This document shows, piece after piece, positions 36,330 to 44,523 of a stretch of DNA of 64,000 nt. The translations under genes and the position numbers were made by a program. Under the pieces are notes generated by a model. The model searched no databases. It saw only the letters and a list, made by a program, of their open reading frames with translations, and was not told the origin of the DNA. This DNA is from Hyphomonadaceae bacterium (GTDB lineage Bacteria; Pseudomonadota; Alphaproteobacteria; Caulobacterales; Aquidulcibacteraceae), in the NCBI GenBank assembly GCA_019753175.1, contig JAIELK010000015.1:48642-112641 (forward strand), written 5' to 3'. The stretch's first letter is position 1. Every line of letters begins with the position of its first letter.

Positions 36330-36356
36330 TCTGAGATCGCAGGCGTTTGTCTCAGA
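36330..36356. promoter_or_regulatory. Inverted repeat upstream of the VWA autotransporter gene
   Basis: TCTGAGA (36330-36336) and TCTCAGA (36350-36356), a perfect 7-base inverted repeat with a 13-base spacer, ends 31 bases before the next start codon. It could be an operator for a dimeric regulator or chance. Confidence 0.3.
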
Positions 36357-36387
36357 TTACGCGCAATCCATGCGTTGGGGGTGCAAC

Positions 36388-38166
36388 ATGCGATCTATGA
36401 GTTGGGCTGGGCGGCTTCTGCACGCCTGCGCCGCACTGCTCGGCTTTGCTGCGATGGCGACGACCGCCGCGGCGCAGTCTCGGACGGCGGAAGTTGTCTT
36501 CGTCGTTGATGAATCAGGTTCTATGGGCGGCGAGCAAGAGTTCTTGCAAACGTTCGTACCCGCACTCGAGCAGCAGCTGCTGGCAGCTGGATTAATCTCG
36601 GTGCGGTTTGGGCTGGTGGGTTTCGGCGACGACAATGAGGTGCCACGGCAGTTTCTCATTGCGGGACAACCGTTCGGGTCTGCTGCAAACTTTGCAACAG
36701 CGGCTATGGGTCTGGTAACCGATGGCGGCACTGAAGACGGGTACGCTGGCATTCAATACGTGCTCGACAACTACACTTTTTCCGGCGGGACCAATACGGC
36801 TGTTATCGTTCTGGTCACTGACGAAGATCGCGATGACATCACAAACGGCGCACTGACCTTCCAAGTCGTCTTGGTGAACCTGCAGAACGCCAACGTGTCG
36901 CTGAGCGCAATTCTCAATCAGGTGATTACAGGCCCGGGCGGCGAAGTGGGAATCGGGACTAACGGCATAATTACGTATGTCGATGTGAACCGAGACGGCG
37001 TGCCAGAAGAAGTCGGCACCCCGACGTTTGGCAGCGCCGCCGGCACCACCAACGCCGACTACACGGCGCTGGTTCTTTCCTTCGAGAACGGCTGCGTCGC
37101 TGACATCAATCAGCTCCGCGCTGGCGGCCCAGAGGCGCAAGCCTTCGCAGTGACCCTGGCGCGCTGCCTCGTGCAACAGGCGCTCGGCGGCACCGGCAAC
37201 GACATCTTCCTGTCGCCTGCAGTCACCATGGGACGCGCCGCGCTGCTCGGTCACGCCGACGCGTTGTCGTTCCGCTTGACCGGCCGCTATTACGGCCTCG
37301 ACGGCATGCACACGGCGTCAAACGCTGCTGGCACCCGTCGCGCTTTCGCGCTGCTGTCATACGGTCAGGGCGAGTGGGAAGAGGTCACGGGCGGCCAGCC
37401 CGGCTTCGATTACGACAACGTCCAATTCTTGGCTGGCTTCGACGCCGACTGGGGTCATAAGGCGCTTGTCGGCTTCTCACTCGGCTACAGCGAAGGCGAG
37501 AGCAATTCGGACGCAAGCGCCGACCTTTGGGAACACCGCATCGTCACCTTCGGCGTGCATGCGTCGAAAGAGTGGGAGAACGGCTTCAACGTCAACGGCC
37601 AAGCCTTGGTCGGCCTCGCCGACTACGACACCAGCCGGGCTGTGTCGTCGATCTCGGGTCCGGACACCGCCGATGGCGCTCCTGAAGCCAACCTCTACCT
37701 TCTGCGCGCACGCGCCAGCCGCACGTACGGCTTGTTCGGCGATCGCTTCGACATCACGCCCCATTTTGGCGTGACCCACACCAAAGTGGATGTCGACGGC
37801 TACACCGAAGACGGCCCTGGCGGTCTGCGTGTCGACGGCTTCTCGCAGGAGCTGACGACGGCGGACATCGGCATCGAAGCGCAAACTTCGATGGCGACGC
37901 AATGGGGCGAGCTGCGGCCGTCGCTGCAGATCGGCGCCGAGTACGCACTCGACACCGACGATGAGTCAGTGTCGATCACGACCCCGCTCGGTGGCGGCTT
38001 CCAGCAGCTGATCCCGGCTTATGAAGACCTCACCGGCGTCGCCGGCATCGGCGCCACGCTGATTTCCGACGATGGCGACCGCGCCATTCGCTTCGGATAC
38101 GAGGGCCGCTTCAACGAGGATGGCGAGAGCCACTCCTTGGCGCTGCGCGGTCGCATCCGCTTCTAG
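36388..38166 (+). CDS. Secreted VWA-domain protein fused to autotransporter beta-barrel
   Basis: 592-residue protein with three parts. Residues 1-30 are a signal peptide (LLGFAAMATTAAAQ). Residues about 34-250 form a von Willebrand A domain: the MIDAS motif DxSxS is intact (Asp41, Ser43, Ser45 in VVDESGSMGG), TDGGTEDGYAGIQ holds the Thr and VLVTDEDRDD the downstream Asp. From about 280 to 592 lies an autotransporter-type barrel with alternating strands and a final Phe (LRGRIRF). Type V secretion would place the VWA domain on the cell surface, where a metal-dependent contact is plausible (inference). The ATG at 36388 follows GGGGGTG. A strong terminator follows. Confidence 0.9.
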   Translation: MRSMSWAGRLLHACAALLGFAAMATTAAAQSRTAEVVFVVDESGSMGGEQEFLQTFVPALEQQLLAAGLISVRFGLVGFGDDNEVPRQFLIAGQPFGSAANFATAAMGLVTDGGTEDGYAGIQYVLDNYTFSGGTNTAVIVLVTDEDRDDITNGALTFQVVLVNLQNANVSLSAILNQVITGPGGEVGIGTNGIITYVDVNRDGVPEEVGTPTFGSAAGTTNADYTALVLSFENGCVADINQLRAGGPEAQAFAVTLARCLVQQALGGTGNDIFLSPAVTMGRAALLGHADALSFRLTGRYYGLDGMHTASNAAGTRRAFALLSYGQGEWEEVTGGQPGFDYDNVQFLAGFDADWGHKALVGFSLGYSEGESNSDASADLWEHRIVTFGVHASKEWENGFNVNGQALVGLADYDTSRAVSSISGPDTADGAPEANLYLLRARASRTYGLFGDRFDITPHFGVTHTKVDVDGYTEDGPGGLRVDGFSQELTTADIGIEAQTSMATQWGELRPSLQIGAEYALDTDDESVSITTPLGGGFQQLIPAYEDLTGVAGIGATLISDDGDRAIRFGYEGRFNEDGESHSLALRGRIRF

Positions 38167-38188
38167 GCGCGACAACCAACTCAAGCAG

Positions 38189-38225
38189 CAGGCGTGGATG
38201 GCGACATCCACGCCTGTTTTCTTTT
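38189..38225 (+). terminator. Rho-independent terminator after the VWA autotransporter gene
   Basis: A perfect 12-bp stem (38189-38200 with 38205-38216), loop GCGA, followed by TTTTCTTTT. It ends the autotransporter transcript 23 bases after the stop codon. Confidence 0.92.
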
Positions 38226-38266
38226 CCCTGTGGAGGTCGATGGCCCTGTCTGGCGCCAAGCGGTGG

Positions 38267-38992
38267 CTAAGGCGGCCCTCGCGCAAGCAGCGCCCGCGCC
38301 GCTTCGAGATCAGAGGGACTATCTACGCCCTTGGGAAAGTCGGCGACTGCGTCAGCGACGATGGTCATGCCCATTTCCAGCGCGCGCATCTGTTCGAGCT
38401 TCTCGCGCAATTCGAGCGGGGAAGGCGGAGCGGCGACGAAGCGCGCCAGCGCGTCGCGGCGATAGACATAGATGCCGACATGGCGCTCGATCGGTCCTTC
38501 GCCCCACGGTGCGGACGCGCGCGTAAACGCGAGGCAGCGGCCATCGGCGGCGCGGATGGCCTTCACGACATTGGGATTGTCGCGCTCGGCGGCGTCGCTC
38601 GAGGGCGAAACCAACGTGGCGATGTCGGCGCCAGGGCGGAGCGCCGCGGCCGCGCGGGCGACGTCAGCGGGCGCCATGGTCGGCATGTCGCCCTGCAGAT
38701 TCACCGCGACGTCAAAGCGGCGCGCGGAGTCGAACGCTTCGAGCGCGGCATGGACGCGGTCGGAGCCCGACGGCAGGTCGGGATCTGTCAGCACCGCTTC
38801 AGCACCGGCGGTGCGCGCCGCATCGGCGATCTCGGTTTCGGCCGCCGCCACCAACACCGGCCCAACGCCCGAACGCTGCGCCAACGCAATCACCCAGGCG
38901 ATCATCGGGCGGCCGTGGATATCGGCGATCGGCTTGCCGGGCAGCCGGGTCGACGCCATTCGCGCCGGGATCACAATGATCGTTTGGCTCAT
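38267..38992 (-). CDS. kdsB: 3-deoxy-manno-octulosonate cytidylyltransferase KdsB
   Basis: 241-residue CMP-KDO synthetase that activates KDO for the lipopolysaccharide inner core. Motifs are IVIPARMASTRLPGKPIADI, the LPSGSDRVHAAL strand, VNLQGDMPTMAP and HVGIYVYRRDALARF. The ribosome site is modest. It is transcribed alone and divergent from the cytochrome c gene. Confidence 0.94.
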   Translation of the reverse strand: MSQTIIVIPARMASTRLPGKPIADIHGRPMIAWVIALAQRSGVGPVLVAAAETEIADAARTAGAEAVLTDPDLPSGSDRVHAALEAFDSARRFDVAVNLQGDMPTMAPADVARAAAALRPGADIATLVSPSSDAAERDNPNVVKAIRAADGRCLAFTRASAPWGEGPIERHVGIYVYRRDALARFVAAPPSPLELREKLEQMRALEMGMTIVADAVADFPKGVDSPSDLEAARALLARGPP

Positions 38993-39113
38993 CGATCAGG
39001 GCTTGCCGTGCGGCGCTTGGACGCGCAAGTCCAAGCCCCGCGACACACCACCCCGCTTGGCGGGATGGCCGGCGCACGCCATAAGTCGGCGCGAGGTTGA
39101 GCAGGGCAGGGCG

Positions 39114-39743
39114 ATGAGCGATCTGCGGATGAATTCTGTTTTCGGGGCGGTGTTGGCCTCGGTGCTTGGCGTTATGGCCGTGGGCGTGGCCGCCGATGCG
39201 ATCATTGAGCCGCACTATCCTGAGAAGGCGGCGTTTCTGCCCGAAGTAGAGGTGGACACGGGCGGCGGGGGTCCCGCCGCGCCCGCTGGCCCGCCAGACT
39301 TTGGAACATTGTTCGCCGATCCTACGGCCTTGGCTGAATTGGTGGCGCGCGGCGAGCGGGTGCGCGCGCAATGCGTGTCGTGTCACACCTTTGACGCGGG
39401 CGGCGCGGAAGGCATTGGGCCCAATCTCCACGATGCGTTTGGACGCGTCCCCGGCTCACATCCCGGATACAGCTTCTCCGAGGCCATGACGGGTCACGGC
39501 GGTATTTGGGACTATCTGCAACTCAACGACTTCCTGACCTCTCCAGCGCGTGACACGCCTGGGACCAAGATGGCGTTCGCCGGCATTCGCAACGAGCAAG
39601 ATCGCGTAGCGATCATCGCCTATATGCGCTCGATCTCGCCAAATGCTGTGCCGCTGCCCGCGCCGTTGCCGGTGGCGGCGCCGGCCGAAGGCGAAGCCGA
39701 GCCCGCGGAAGGCGAGGCGGCGCCAGCCGCGACGCCAGGCTAA
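39114..39743 (+). CDS. Membrane-anchored cytochrome c (CycM-like)
   Basis: 209-residue class I cytochrome c with an N-terminal signal anchor (VFGAVLASVLGVMAVGVAA). The haem site is CVSCH (Cys87, Cys90, His91) and the axial Met is in TKMAFAGI. A Pro/Ala/Glu-rich C-terminal tail (AEGEAEPAEGEAAPAA) extends past the fold. The layout fits the CycM/cyt c552 type that carries electrons between the bc1 complex and a cytochrome oxidase. ATG 39114 has GGGCAGGGCG upstream. Confidence 0.9.
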   Translation: MSDLRMNSVFGAVLASVLGVMAVGVAADAIIEPHYPEKAAFLPEVEVDTGGGGPAAPAGPPDFGTLFADPTALAELVARGERVRAQCVSCHTFDAGGAEGIGPNLHDAFGRVPGSHPGYSFSEAMTGHGGIWDYLQLNDFLTSPARDTPGTKMAFAGIRNEQDRVAIIAYMRSISPNAVPLPAPLPVAAPAEGEAEPAEGEAAPAATPG

Positions 39744-39774
39744 GAAAAACGGCGTTTTCCTTGGAAAACGCCGT
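39741..39774 (-). terminator. Rho-independent terminator of the MarR-type gene
   Basis: A near-perfect stem (39749-39760 with 39763-39774) followed, on the minus strand, by GTTTTTCTTA. The U-rich tail serves the marR-like gene on the minus strand; on the plus strand there is no U-run, so it would stop the cytochrome transcript poorly. Confidence 0.75.
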
Positions 39775-39800
39775 CCTGTCTGCCCGTTTCTAGACGTTGT

Positions 39801-40175
39801 TTACGAAACTGCCTGCAACAATGGGCGCGCTGCCGCCGGCGTGGCGTCGCCGACAATGGTTTGGCCGAGCTGCTCTAGGAACGCGTCGCCCTTTTCAGTC
39901 CGCTCGACGAAAACGTTGCGCCCATCCTTGGGATCGCGGCGGCGCTGCACGAAACCGAGCCGTCCCAGCGTATCGAGCGCGCGGGTGATCGCGGGCTTGC
40001 CGACGTTTAGAGCAGCCGCCAGCCCACGCACGGTGTGCGGGCCGGGTTGCAGCCGCACCGTCATCAGCACGGCAAGCTGGCGGGCAGTGAGATCAGGCGC
40101 GTCGGAACGCACTGTGGTGACGGTAACCCGACGCCACAAATCCAGGGCTTCTACGTGTGTTTGGCCGAGCTCCAT
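39801..40175 (-). CDS. MarR family transcriptional regulator
   Basis: 124-residue dimeric DNA-binding protein with a winged helix: TARQLAVLMTVRLQPGPHTV, recognition helix GKPAITRALDTLGRLGF and wing RRRDPKDGRNVFV. It is shorter than usual at both ends. It is divergent from an ECF sigma factor gene, so it may govern it; a palindrome in the gap is a candidate site. The ligand is not predictable. Confidence 0.9.
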   Translation of the reverse strand: MELGQTHVEALDLWRRVTVTTVRSDAPDLTARQLAVLMTVRLQPGPHTVRGLAAALNVGKPAITRALDTLGRLGFVQRRRDPKDGRNVFVERTEKGDAFLEQLGQTIVGDATPAAARPLLQAVS

Positions 40176-40241
40176 CTGGCTCCCTCCGTTTGAATCGCAT
40201 CTGCATCATTCGGTGATTTGGAGGTCGGTGCAAGCACGAAA

Positions 40242-40257
40242 CCACAAGATGTTGTGG
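40242..40257. promoter_or_regulatory. Candidate MarR operator palindrome
   Basis: CCACAAGATGTTGTGG, a perfect 6-bp inverted repeat with a 4-base spacer, in the gap between the marR-like gene and the ECF sigma gene. MarR dimers usually bind such 16-base palindromes. It could also be a hairpin in the leader RNA. Confidence 0.35.
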
Positions 40258-40370
40258 AGAGCGGGGCTGGCGCCAACCAGATGGTGAGGTCTAGCAGCTC
40301 CGTCGAAAAAAGCCGGAGCGCGTCGAACCGGCGGTCGGCCGCCGCCGACTTTGGGGCTGAAAGGAAGAGC

Positions 40371-40913
40371 GTGCGCCGGGGACTGGATCAAGCGCTCGAC
40401 GAGTATTTGGTCCTGCTGGCGCAGGACGGCTCGCGCGAGGCGTTCGAGCGGCTCGCGTCGCGTTGGTCGCCGAGATTGCGGGCGTTTGCGGCGCGCTCTT
40501 TGGGAACGACGGAGGTTGCGCATGATGTTGTGCAGGACACATGGGAAGGGGCGCTGCGAAGCCTTGCACGGCTCGAGGATCCGGCGCGTTTCGGCGCCTG
40601 GATATACGGCATCGCCGCTCGCAAATGCGCTGACGCGCTCCGGGGCAAGTATCGTCGCCAGCGCGTCGTGGGAGCGGTGCAGGCCGCTTTGCCCGCGCCA
40701 GCCGATAGCGAGAGCGACAGCAATGCCCGTCTCGATGTCGCCGCGGCGCTCAAGCGATTGCCAAACGAGCAGCGCGTCGCTGTCAGCCTCTACTTTGGCG
40801 AGGGGCTCGGCATCGACGACATCGCCGCCATCACCGGCGCGCCCGCCGGAACCGTGAAGTCACGTTTGTTTGCAGCGCGAAAGGCGCTGCGCGAAACCCT
40901 GGGAGAAGAATAA
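40371..40913 (+). CDS. ECF-type RNA polymerase sigma factor
   Basis: 180-residue ECF sigma factor. Region 2 contains FERLASRWSPRLRAFAARSL, HDVVQDTWEGALRSLARLED and ARFGAWIYGIAARKCADAL; region 4 contains LPNEQRVAVSLYFGEGLGID and GAPAGTVKSRLFAARKAL. The GTG at 40371 is chosen because AAAGGAAGAGC lies directly upstream and gives the usual family length; starts at 40281 (ATG) or 40218 would add up to 51 residues. It overlaps the DUF6768 gene by one base, which may encode its regulator. Confidence 0.9.
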   Translation: MRRGLDQALDEYLVLLAQDGSREAFERLASRWSPRLRAFAARSLGTTEVAHDVVQDTWEGALRSLARLEDPARFGAWIYGIAARKCADALRGKYRRQRVVGAVQAALPAPADSESDSNARLDVAAALKRLPNEQRVAVSLYFGEGLGIDDIAAITGAPAGTVKSRLFAARKALRETLGEE

Positions 40914-41287
40914 TGACCAACCTTGATCGCGCCATCCGCGATGCACTTTCGAAGGAAGACGCGGAGTTTCTCGCTCGTTTTGAGCAGCAGTCTCCAATCG
41001 GCGAGGCGCTCGGCGCCTTCACGGGCCGATACGCGCTACTCAATGCTTTCGCGGCGGTGATCGCGTTCGCTTCGTTCGCGTTCTTCGTGTACGCCATGCT
41101 TCAGATCATGGGTACTGACGACCTGCGCGTGGTCGTGCTCTGGTCCGCAAGCGCGATCGTCAGCGCCTTCTTTGTCGGCCTGCTTAAGATCTGGTTCTGG
41201 ATGGAGATGCACAAGAATCAGGTTCTGCGCGAAGTGAAGCGTCTGGAGTTGCAGGTCGCGCGGTTGGCTACGCGTACTTCGCCTTGA
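40913..41287 (+). CDS. DUF6768-like membrane protein, putative partner of the ECF sigma factor
   Basis: 124-residue protein with a cytoplasmic N terminus (MTNLDRAIRDALSKEDAEFL) and two membrane helices (about 42-62 and 73-95), then a basic coiled-coil-like tail NQVLREVKRLELQVARL. This matches the DUF6768 pattern found after ECF sigma genes. A role as anti-sigma or sensor factor is inferred from position. It starts one base into the sigma stop codon, so the two are co-translated. Confidence 0.8.
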   Translation: MTNLDRAIRDALSKEDAEFLARFEQQSPIGEALGAFTGRYALLNAFAAVIAFASFAFFVYAMLQIMGTDDLRVVVLWSASAIVSAFFVGLLKIWFWMEMHKNQVLREVKRLELQVARLATRTSP

Positions 41288-41289
41288 AC

Positions 41290-42666
41290 TCAGCGCGAGA
41301 ACCTCTTTTTGATGACCGACCAGCACGCTCGCAAAGTCTGCGCTTCGCCTCCCTGCGGGCGCGCCGGCTTCTCTTTTGGCGCCCAGGCAAAGATGTCGAA
41401 GTGTGCCCAGGCAGGTCCGTCTACGAAGCGACGCAGAAAGAGGGCCGCGTAAATCGATCCGGCGAAAGCGCCGTCGCCGGTGTTCTTAAGGTCCGCGATC
41501 GGCGTGTCCATGTCGCCGTCATAGGCATCCCACAGGGGCATGCGCCACATTGGATCCGCAGTCTCGACGCTCGCTTGAGCCAACTCCGCCGCCAGCGCAT
41601 CGTCGTTGGCATAAAGCGGCGGCAGGTCGGGGCCAAGCGCGGTCCGCGCAGCGCCGGTCAACGTTGCGAAGTCGATCAGCAGGGCTGGCTTGTCTTCACA
41701 GGCGCGCGTCAAAGCGTCGGCCAAGATGAGACGGCCTTCCGCATCGGTGTTGTCGATCTCGACCGTCAACCCTTTGCGGCTTGGCAACACGTCGCCAGGA
41801 CGAAATGCATCGCCCGCGACCGCGTTCTCGACCACGGGCACGAACACATCGAGGCGCACCTTGAGGTTCGACTCCATGATGATCTGAGCGAGCGCTAGCG
41901 CGTGTGCGCCGCCGCCCATGTCTTTCTTCATGATGCGCATGCCGGCGGACGGCTTGATGTCGAGACCGCCGGTGTCGAAGGTTACGCCCTTGCCGACGAG
42001 CGCAACGCGTGGCGCGCTGTCGTCGCCCCAGGAGAGATGCAGCAGGCGCGGCGCTTGCGCGGCCGCCCGGCCGACAGCGTGGATAAGCGGGTAATTCCGC
42101 TCAAGCAGCGCGTCGCCGATGATGGCGCTGAAGCGGGCGCCATGGGCTGTCGCGAGCGCTTCCGCTGCGGCGTGGAGCGCGTCGGGGCCCATGTCGTTCG
42201 CTGGCGTATTGACGAGGTCGCGGGCCATCCACGACGCACGCACTATGCGGCTTGCTTCGGCCATGTCGGCCCCCTCCGGCGCGGCGAGGCGCGGCGCGGG
42301 GCGCTTGCGCTTCTTGTACCGGTCGAAGGCATACGCGCCCAGACCCCACGCAATGGCCACCAGGGTTGCCGGGAATTCGCGTGGCGCTTCGGCGATACGG
42401 TAATCGCCAGCGGGAAGGTGCTGCGCCAGCGCGCCAACGATCATCGGCGTCGCTTTGTCGCCGACGCCGAATAAGACGCGCTCGATGCTCCCATCCGTGG
42501 CGGGCGCGAGCAGAATACGGCCGTTCTGTGCTTGGAAGTCGTGCGCTGCGGCCAGCTTTTTCAGCGCGTCCGGCCGACTTTCGATCCACGCGCGCCAATC
42601 CGCGGCGCGCACGGCATGGATCGGAAGGGCAGGGTCGGCAGCGGCGAGAAAGGGGAGGTCTTGCAT
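41290..42666 (-). CDS. M17 leucyl aminopeptidase family protein
   Basis: 458-residue cytosolic metallopeptidase. Metal and catalytic motifs are VGKGVTFDTGGLDIKPS, the KKDMGGGAHALAL lysine/aspartate cluster, and NTDAEGRLILADAL with the signature bicarbonate-binding Arg. An N-terminal domain (1-150) is diverged, as in PepB-like members. It removes N-terminal residues during peptide turnover. It converges on the DUF6768 gene with a 2-base gap. Confidence 0.93.
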   Translation of the reverse strand: MQDLPFLAAADPALPIHAVRAADWRAWIESRPDALKKLAAAHDFQAQNGRILLAPATDGSIERVLFGVGDKATPMIVGALAQHLPAGDYRIAEAPREFPATLVAIAWGLGAYAFDRYKKRKRPAPRLAAPEGADMAEASRIVRASWMARDLVNTPANDMGPDALHAAAEALATAHGARFSAIIGDALLERNYPLIHAVGRAAAQAPRLLHLSWGDDSAPRVALVGKGVTFDTGGLDIKPSAGMRIMKKDMGGGAHALALAQIIMESNLKVRLDVFVPVVENAVAGDAFRPGDVLPSRKGLTVEIDNTDAEGRLILADALTRACEDKPALLIDFATLTGAARTALGPDLPPLYANDDALAAELAQASVETADPMWRMPLWDAYDGDMDTPIADLKNTGDGAFAGSIYAALFLRRFVDGPAWAHFDIFAWAPKEKPARPQGGEAQTLRACWSVIKKRFSR

Positions 42667-42744
42667 GCGGATAGTCCTAGGGCGCCGTTAGCGCTTTGTT
42701 GAGCATGTCCGCGCAGCATTAGCGCCCTATTAGGATTCGCGTCC

Positions 42745-43533
42745 ATGTCCCGCTACCTTCGTTTGCCTGCGACACTGCTGGCGCTCTCGGCGCTAACAGC
42801 GTGCGCCACGTTCGGGGGCGACGACGACGCCTCTGCTTCGCTTACGGCGACGCGCCCAGTTGACCGCCAAGCACGCGAGCGTATCGCGCGCGAAGATCTG
42901 CTGACGCAAATGGCGTTTTGGGCGGGCGAGTATCAGACGTTCCCAAACGATCTCGAAGCCGCGCAGCGTTTCTCCGATGCGTTGCGCCGGGGAGGGCGTG
43001 CTGAGCGGGCAGCGCAGATCGCGGGCGAAGCGATCGCACGCTTTCCTGAGGATCGCGCACTCTTGAATACCTACGGCTTGTCGCAGATTTCGGCGGGCCG
43101 GCCGCAAGAAGCGCTGCGCCCGCTGGCGATGGTTGCGGCGGCTCAGCCGGAGAATTGGCGTGTACGTTCCGCGTTGGGCGCTGCGCTGGACCAGCTCGGA
43201 CGCTACACGGAAGCTCGCCGGGCCTATCAGGAGGCCCTGGCGCTGCACCCTAACGAGCCCACCGTCCTGACCAATATGGGCGTGTCGCACATTCTCGCTG
43301 GTGAACTCGATCAGGCTGAAGCGGTGCTGCGCCAGGCGTCGTCGCTGACAAACGCTCCGCTTGAGGCGCGTCAGAATTTGGCCGTTGCCATTGCGCTGCA
43401 GGGGCGGTTCGACGAGGCTGAGCGTGTTGCCAGCGTGGACCTGCCTCCGGCGCAAGCAGCAGCCAACGTCGCCTATTTGCGCAGCCTGTTGAGCGATCCT
43501 CGACGCTGGGACGAACTCGGTCGCCAGAGCTAA
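42745..43533 (+). CDS. TadD-like TPR lipoprotein
   Basis: 262-residue lipoprotein (TLLALSALTACAT, lipobox LTAC) with at least four TPR units between about 75 and 235: RALLNTYGLSQISAGRPQEA, RVRSALGAALDQLGRYTEAR, PTVLTNMGVSHILAGELDQA and LEARQNLAVAIALQGRFDEA. In Tad loci TadD is the TPR lipoprotein that helps secretin assembly. It lies at the downstream end of the Tad operon and converges on tadC. Confidence 0.83.
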   Translation: MSRYLRLPATLLALSALTACATFGGDDDASASLTATRPVDRQARERIAREDLLTQMAFWAGEYQTFPNDLEAAQRFSDALRRGGRAERAAQIAGEAIARFPEDRALLNTYGLSQISAGRPQEALRPLAMVAAAQPENWRVRSALGAALDQLGRYTEARRAYQEALALHPNEPTVLTNMGVSHILAGELDQAEAVLRQASSLTNAPLEARQNLAVAIALQGRFDEAERVASVDLPPAQAAANVAYLRSLLSDPRRWDELGRQS

Positions 43534-43538
43534 GCGGC

Positions 43539-44513
43539 TTACTGGTTCGCCAGGATGTGGTTCACTTGAATGATCGCCGGTCCGATGATGACCGCGAACA
43601 ACACCGGCAGGAAGAACACGATCATCGGCACGGTGAGCTTCGGCGGCAAGGACGCCGCCTTCTTCTCGGCTTCCGACAGGCGAAGCTCGCGGTTTTCTTT
43701 CGCCATAACCCGCAATGCTTGGCCGACCGGCGTGCCGTACTTCTCCGCTTGCGTCAGCGCCATAGCCACGGCCTTGACGCCGGGGTGATTTGTGCGACGC
43801 GCCAGGTTCTCATAGGCCATGCGGCGCTCGGGCAGGTAGGACAGTTCGGCCGTCGTCAGCGCGAACTCCTCCGCCAACTCGACAGATGCGGGCGCGATCT
43901 CCTGACCCACGCGTTGCAGCGCCAGCTCGATCGACATGCCGCTCTCGACGCAAATCAGCATCATGTCGAGGCTGTCGGGAAACGCCTGCATGATCTTGGT
44001 GCGGCGGGTGTCCGCGAGATTCTGCAGGTAGAGGTTTGGCGCGTAGAAACCGAGCGCGATGCCGCCGACCACGGCTGCAAGTTTGAGGTGCAGCTGCATG
44101 CTGGCGCCGAACATCAGCACATAGAAGATGGCGATGGCGCCAAATGCGATCGGCAGCGCGGCGCGATAGAAGTAGAACATGGTTTGCGCGGCGTTGCCGC
44201 GAAGGCCTGCGCGAATGAGTTTGTCGTTCAGCGTGTCGTCGGCGAGCGCCTTCTGCAGATTGAGCTTGCTGACGAGCTCCTTCACGAACGAATTGGCGTC
44301 CTTGTGCTGGAGCGTGCCGGCGCCCTTGGCCAGCTCGGCGCGGCTCTTCTTGCGCAACTCCTCGCGCTTCTTGGCGACTTCCTTCAGGCGCGAGCCCAGC
44401 TTGTCCTGCGACATCACCGGTGCGGCGACGGTGACAACGGTTGCGAAGCAGGCCCCGGCGGCAAGCACGCCGGCGATCGTCAGCGGATCCGTGAGCAGCT
44501 CGACAATGTCCAT
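43539..44513 (-). CDS. tadC: Tad pilus inner membrane protein TadC
   Basis: 324-residue GspF-like platform protein with helices near the N terminus, at about 118-165 and at the C terminus (LTVPMIVFFLPVLFAVIIGPAII). The cytoplasmic T2SSF domain shows MLICVESGMSIELALQRVGQEI. It lies 10 bases after tadB and works with it as the platform on which CpaF acts. It is the last gene of the minus-strand pilus operon. Confidence 0.93.
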   Translation of the reverse strand: MDIVELLTDPLTIAGVLAAGACFATVVTVAAPVMSQDKLGSRLKEVAKKREELRKKSRAELAKGAGTLQHKDANSFVKELVSKLNLQKALADDTLNDKLIRAGLRGNAAQTMFYFYRAALPIAFGAIAIFYVLMFGASMQLHLKLAAVVGGIALGFYAPNLYLQNLADTRRTKIMQAFPDSLDMMLICVESGMSIELALQRVGQEIAPASVELAEEFALTTAELSYLPERRMAYENLARRTNHPGVKAVAMALTQAEKYGTPVGQALRVMAKENRELRLSEAEKKAASLPPKLTVPMIVFFLPVLFAVIIGPAIIQVNHILANQ

Positions 44514-44523
44514 TGCGCGCTCC

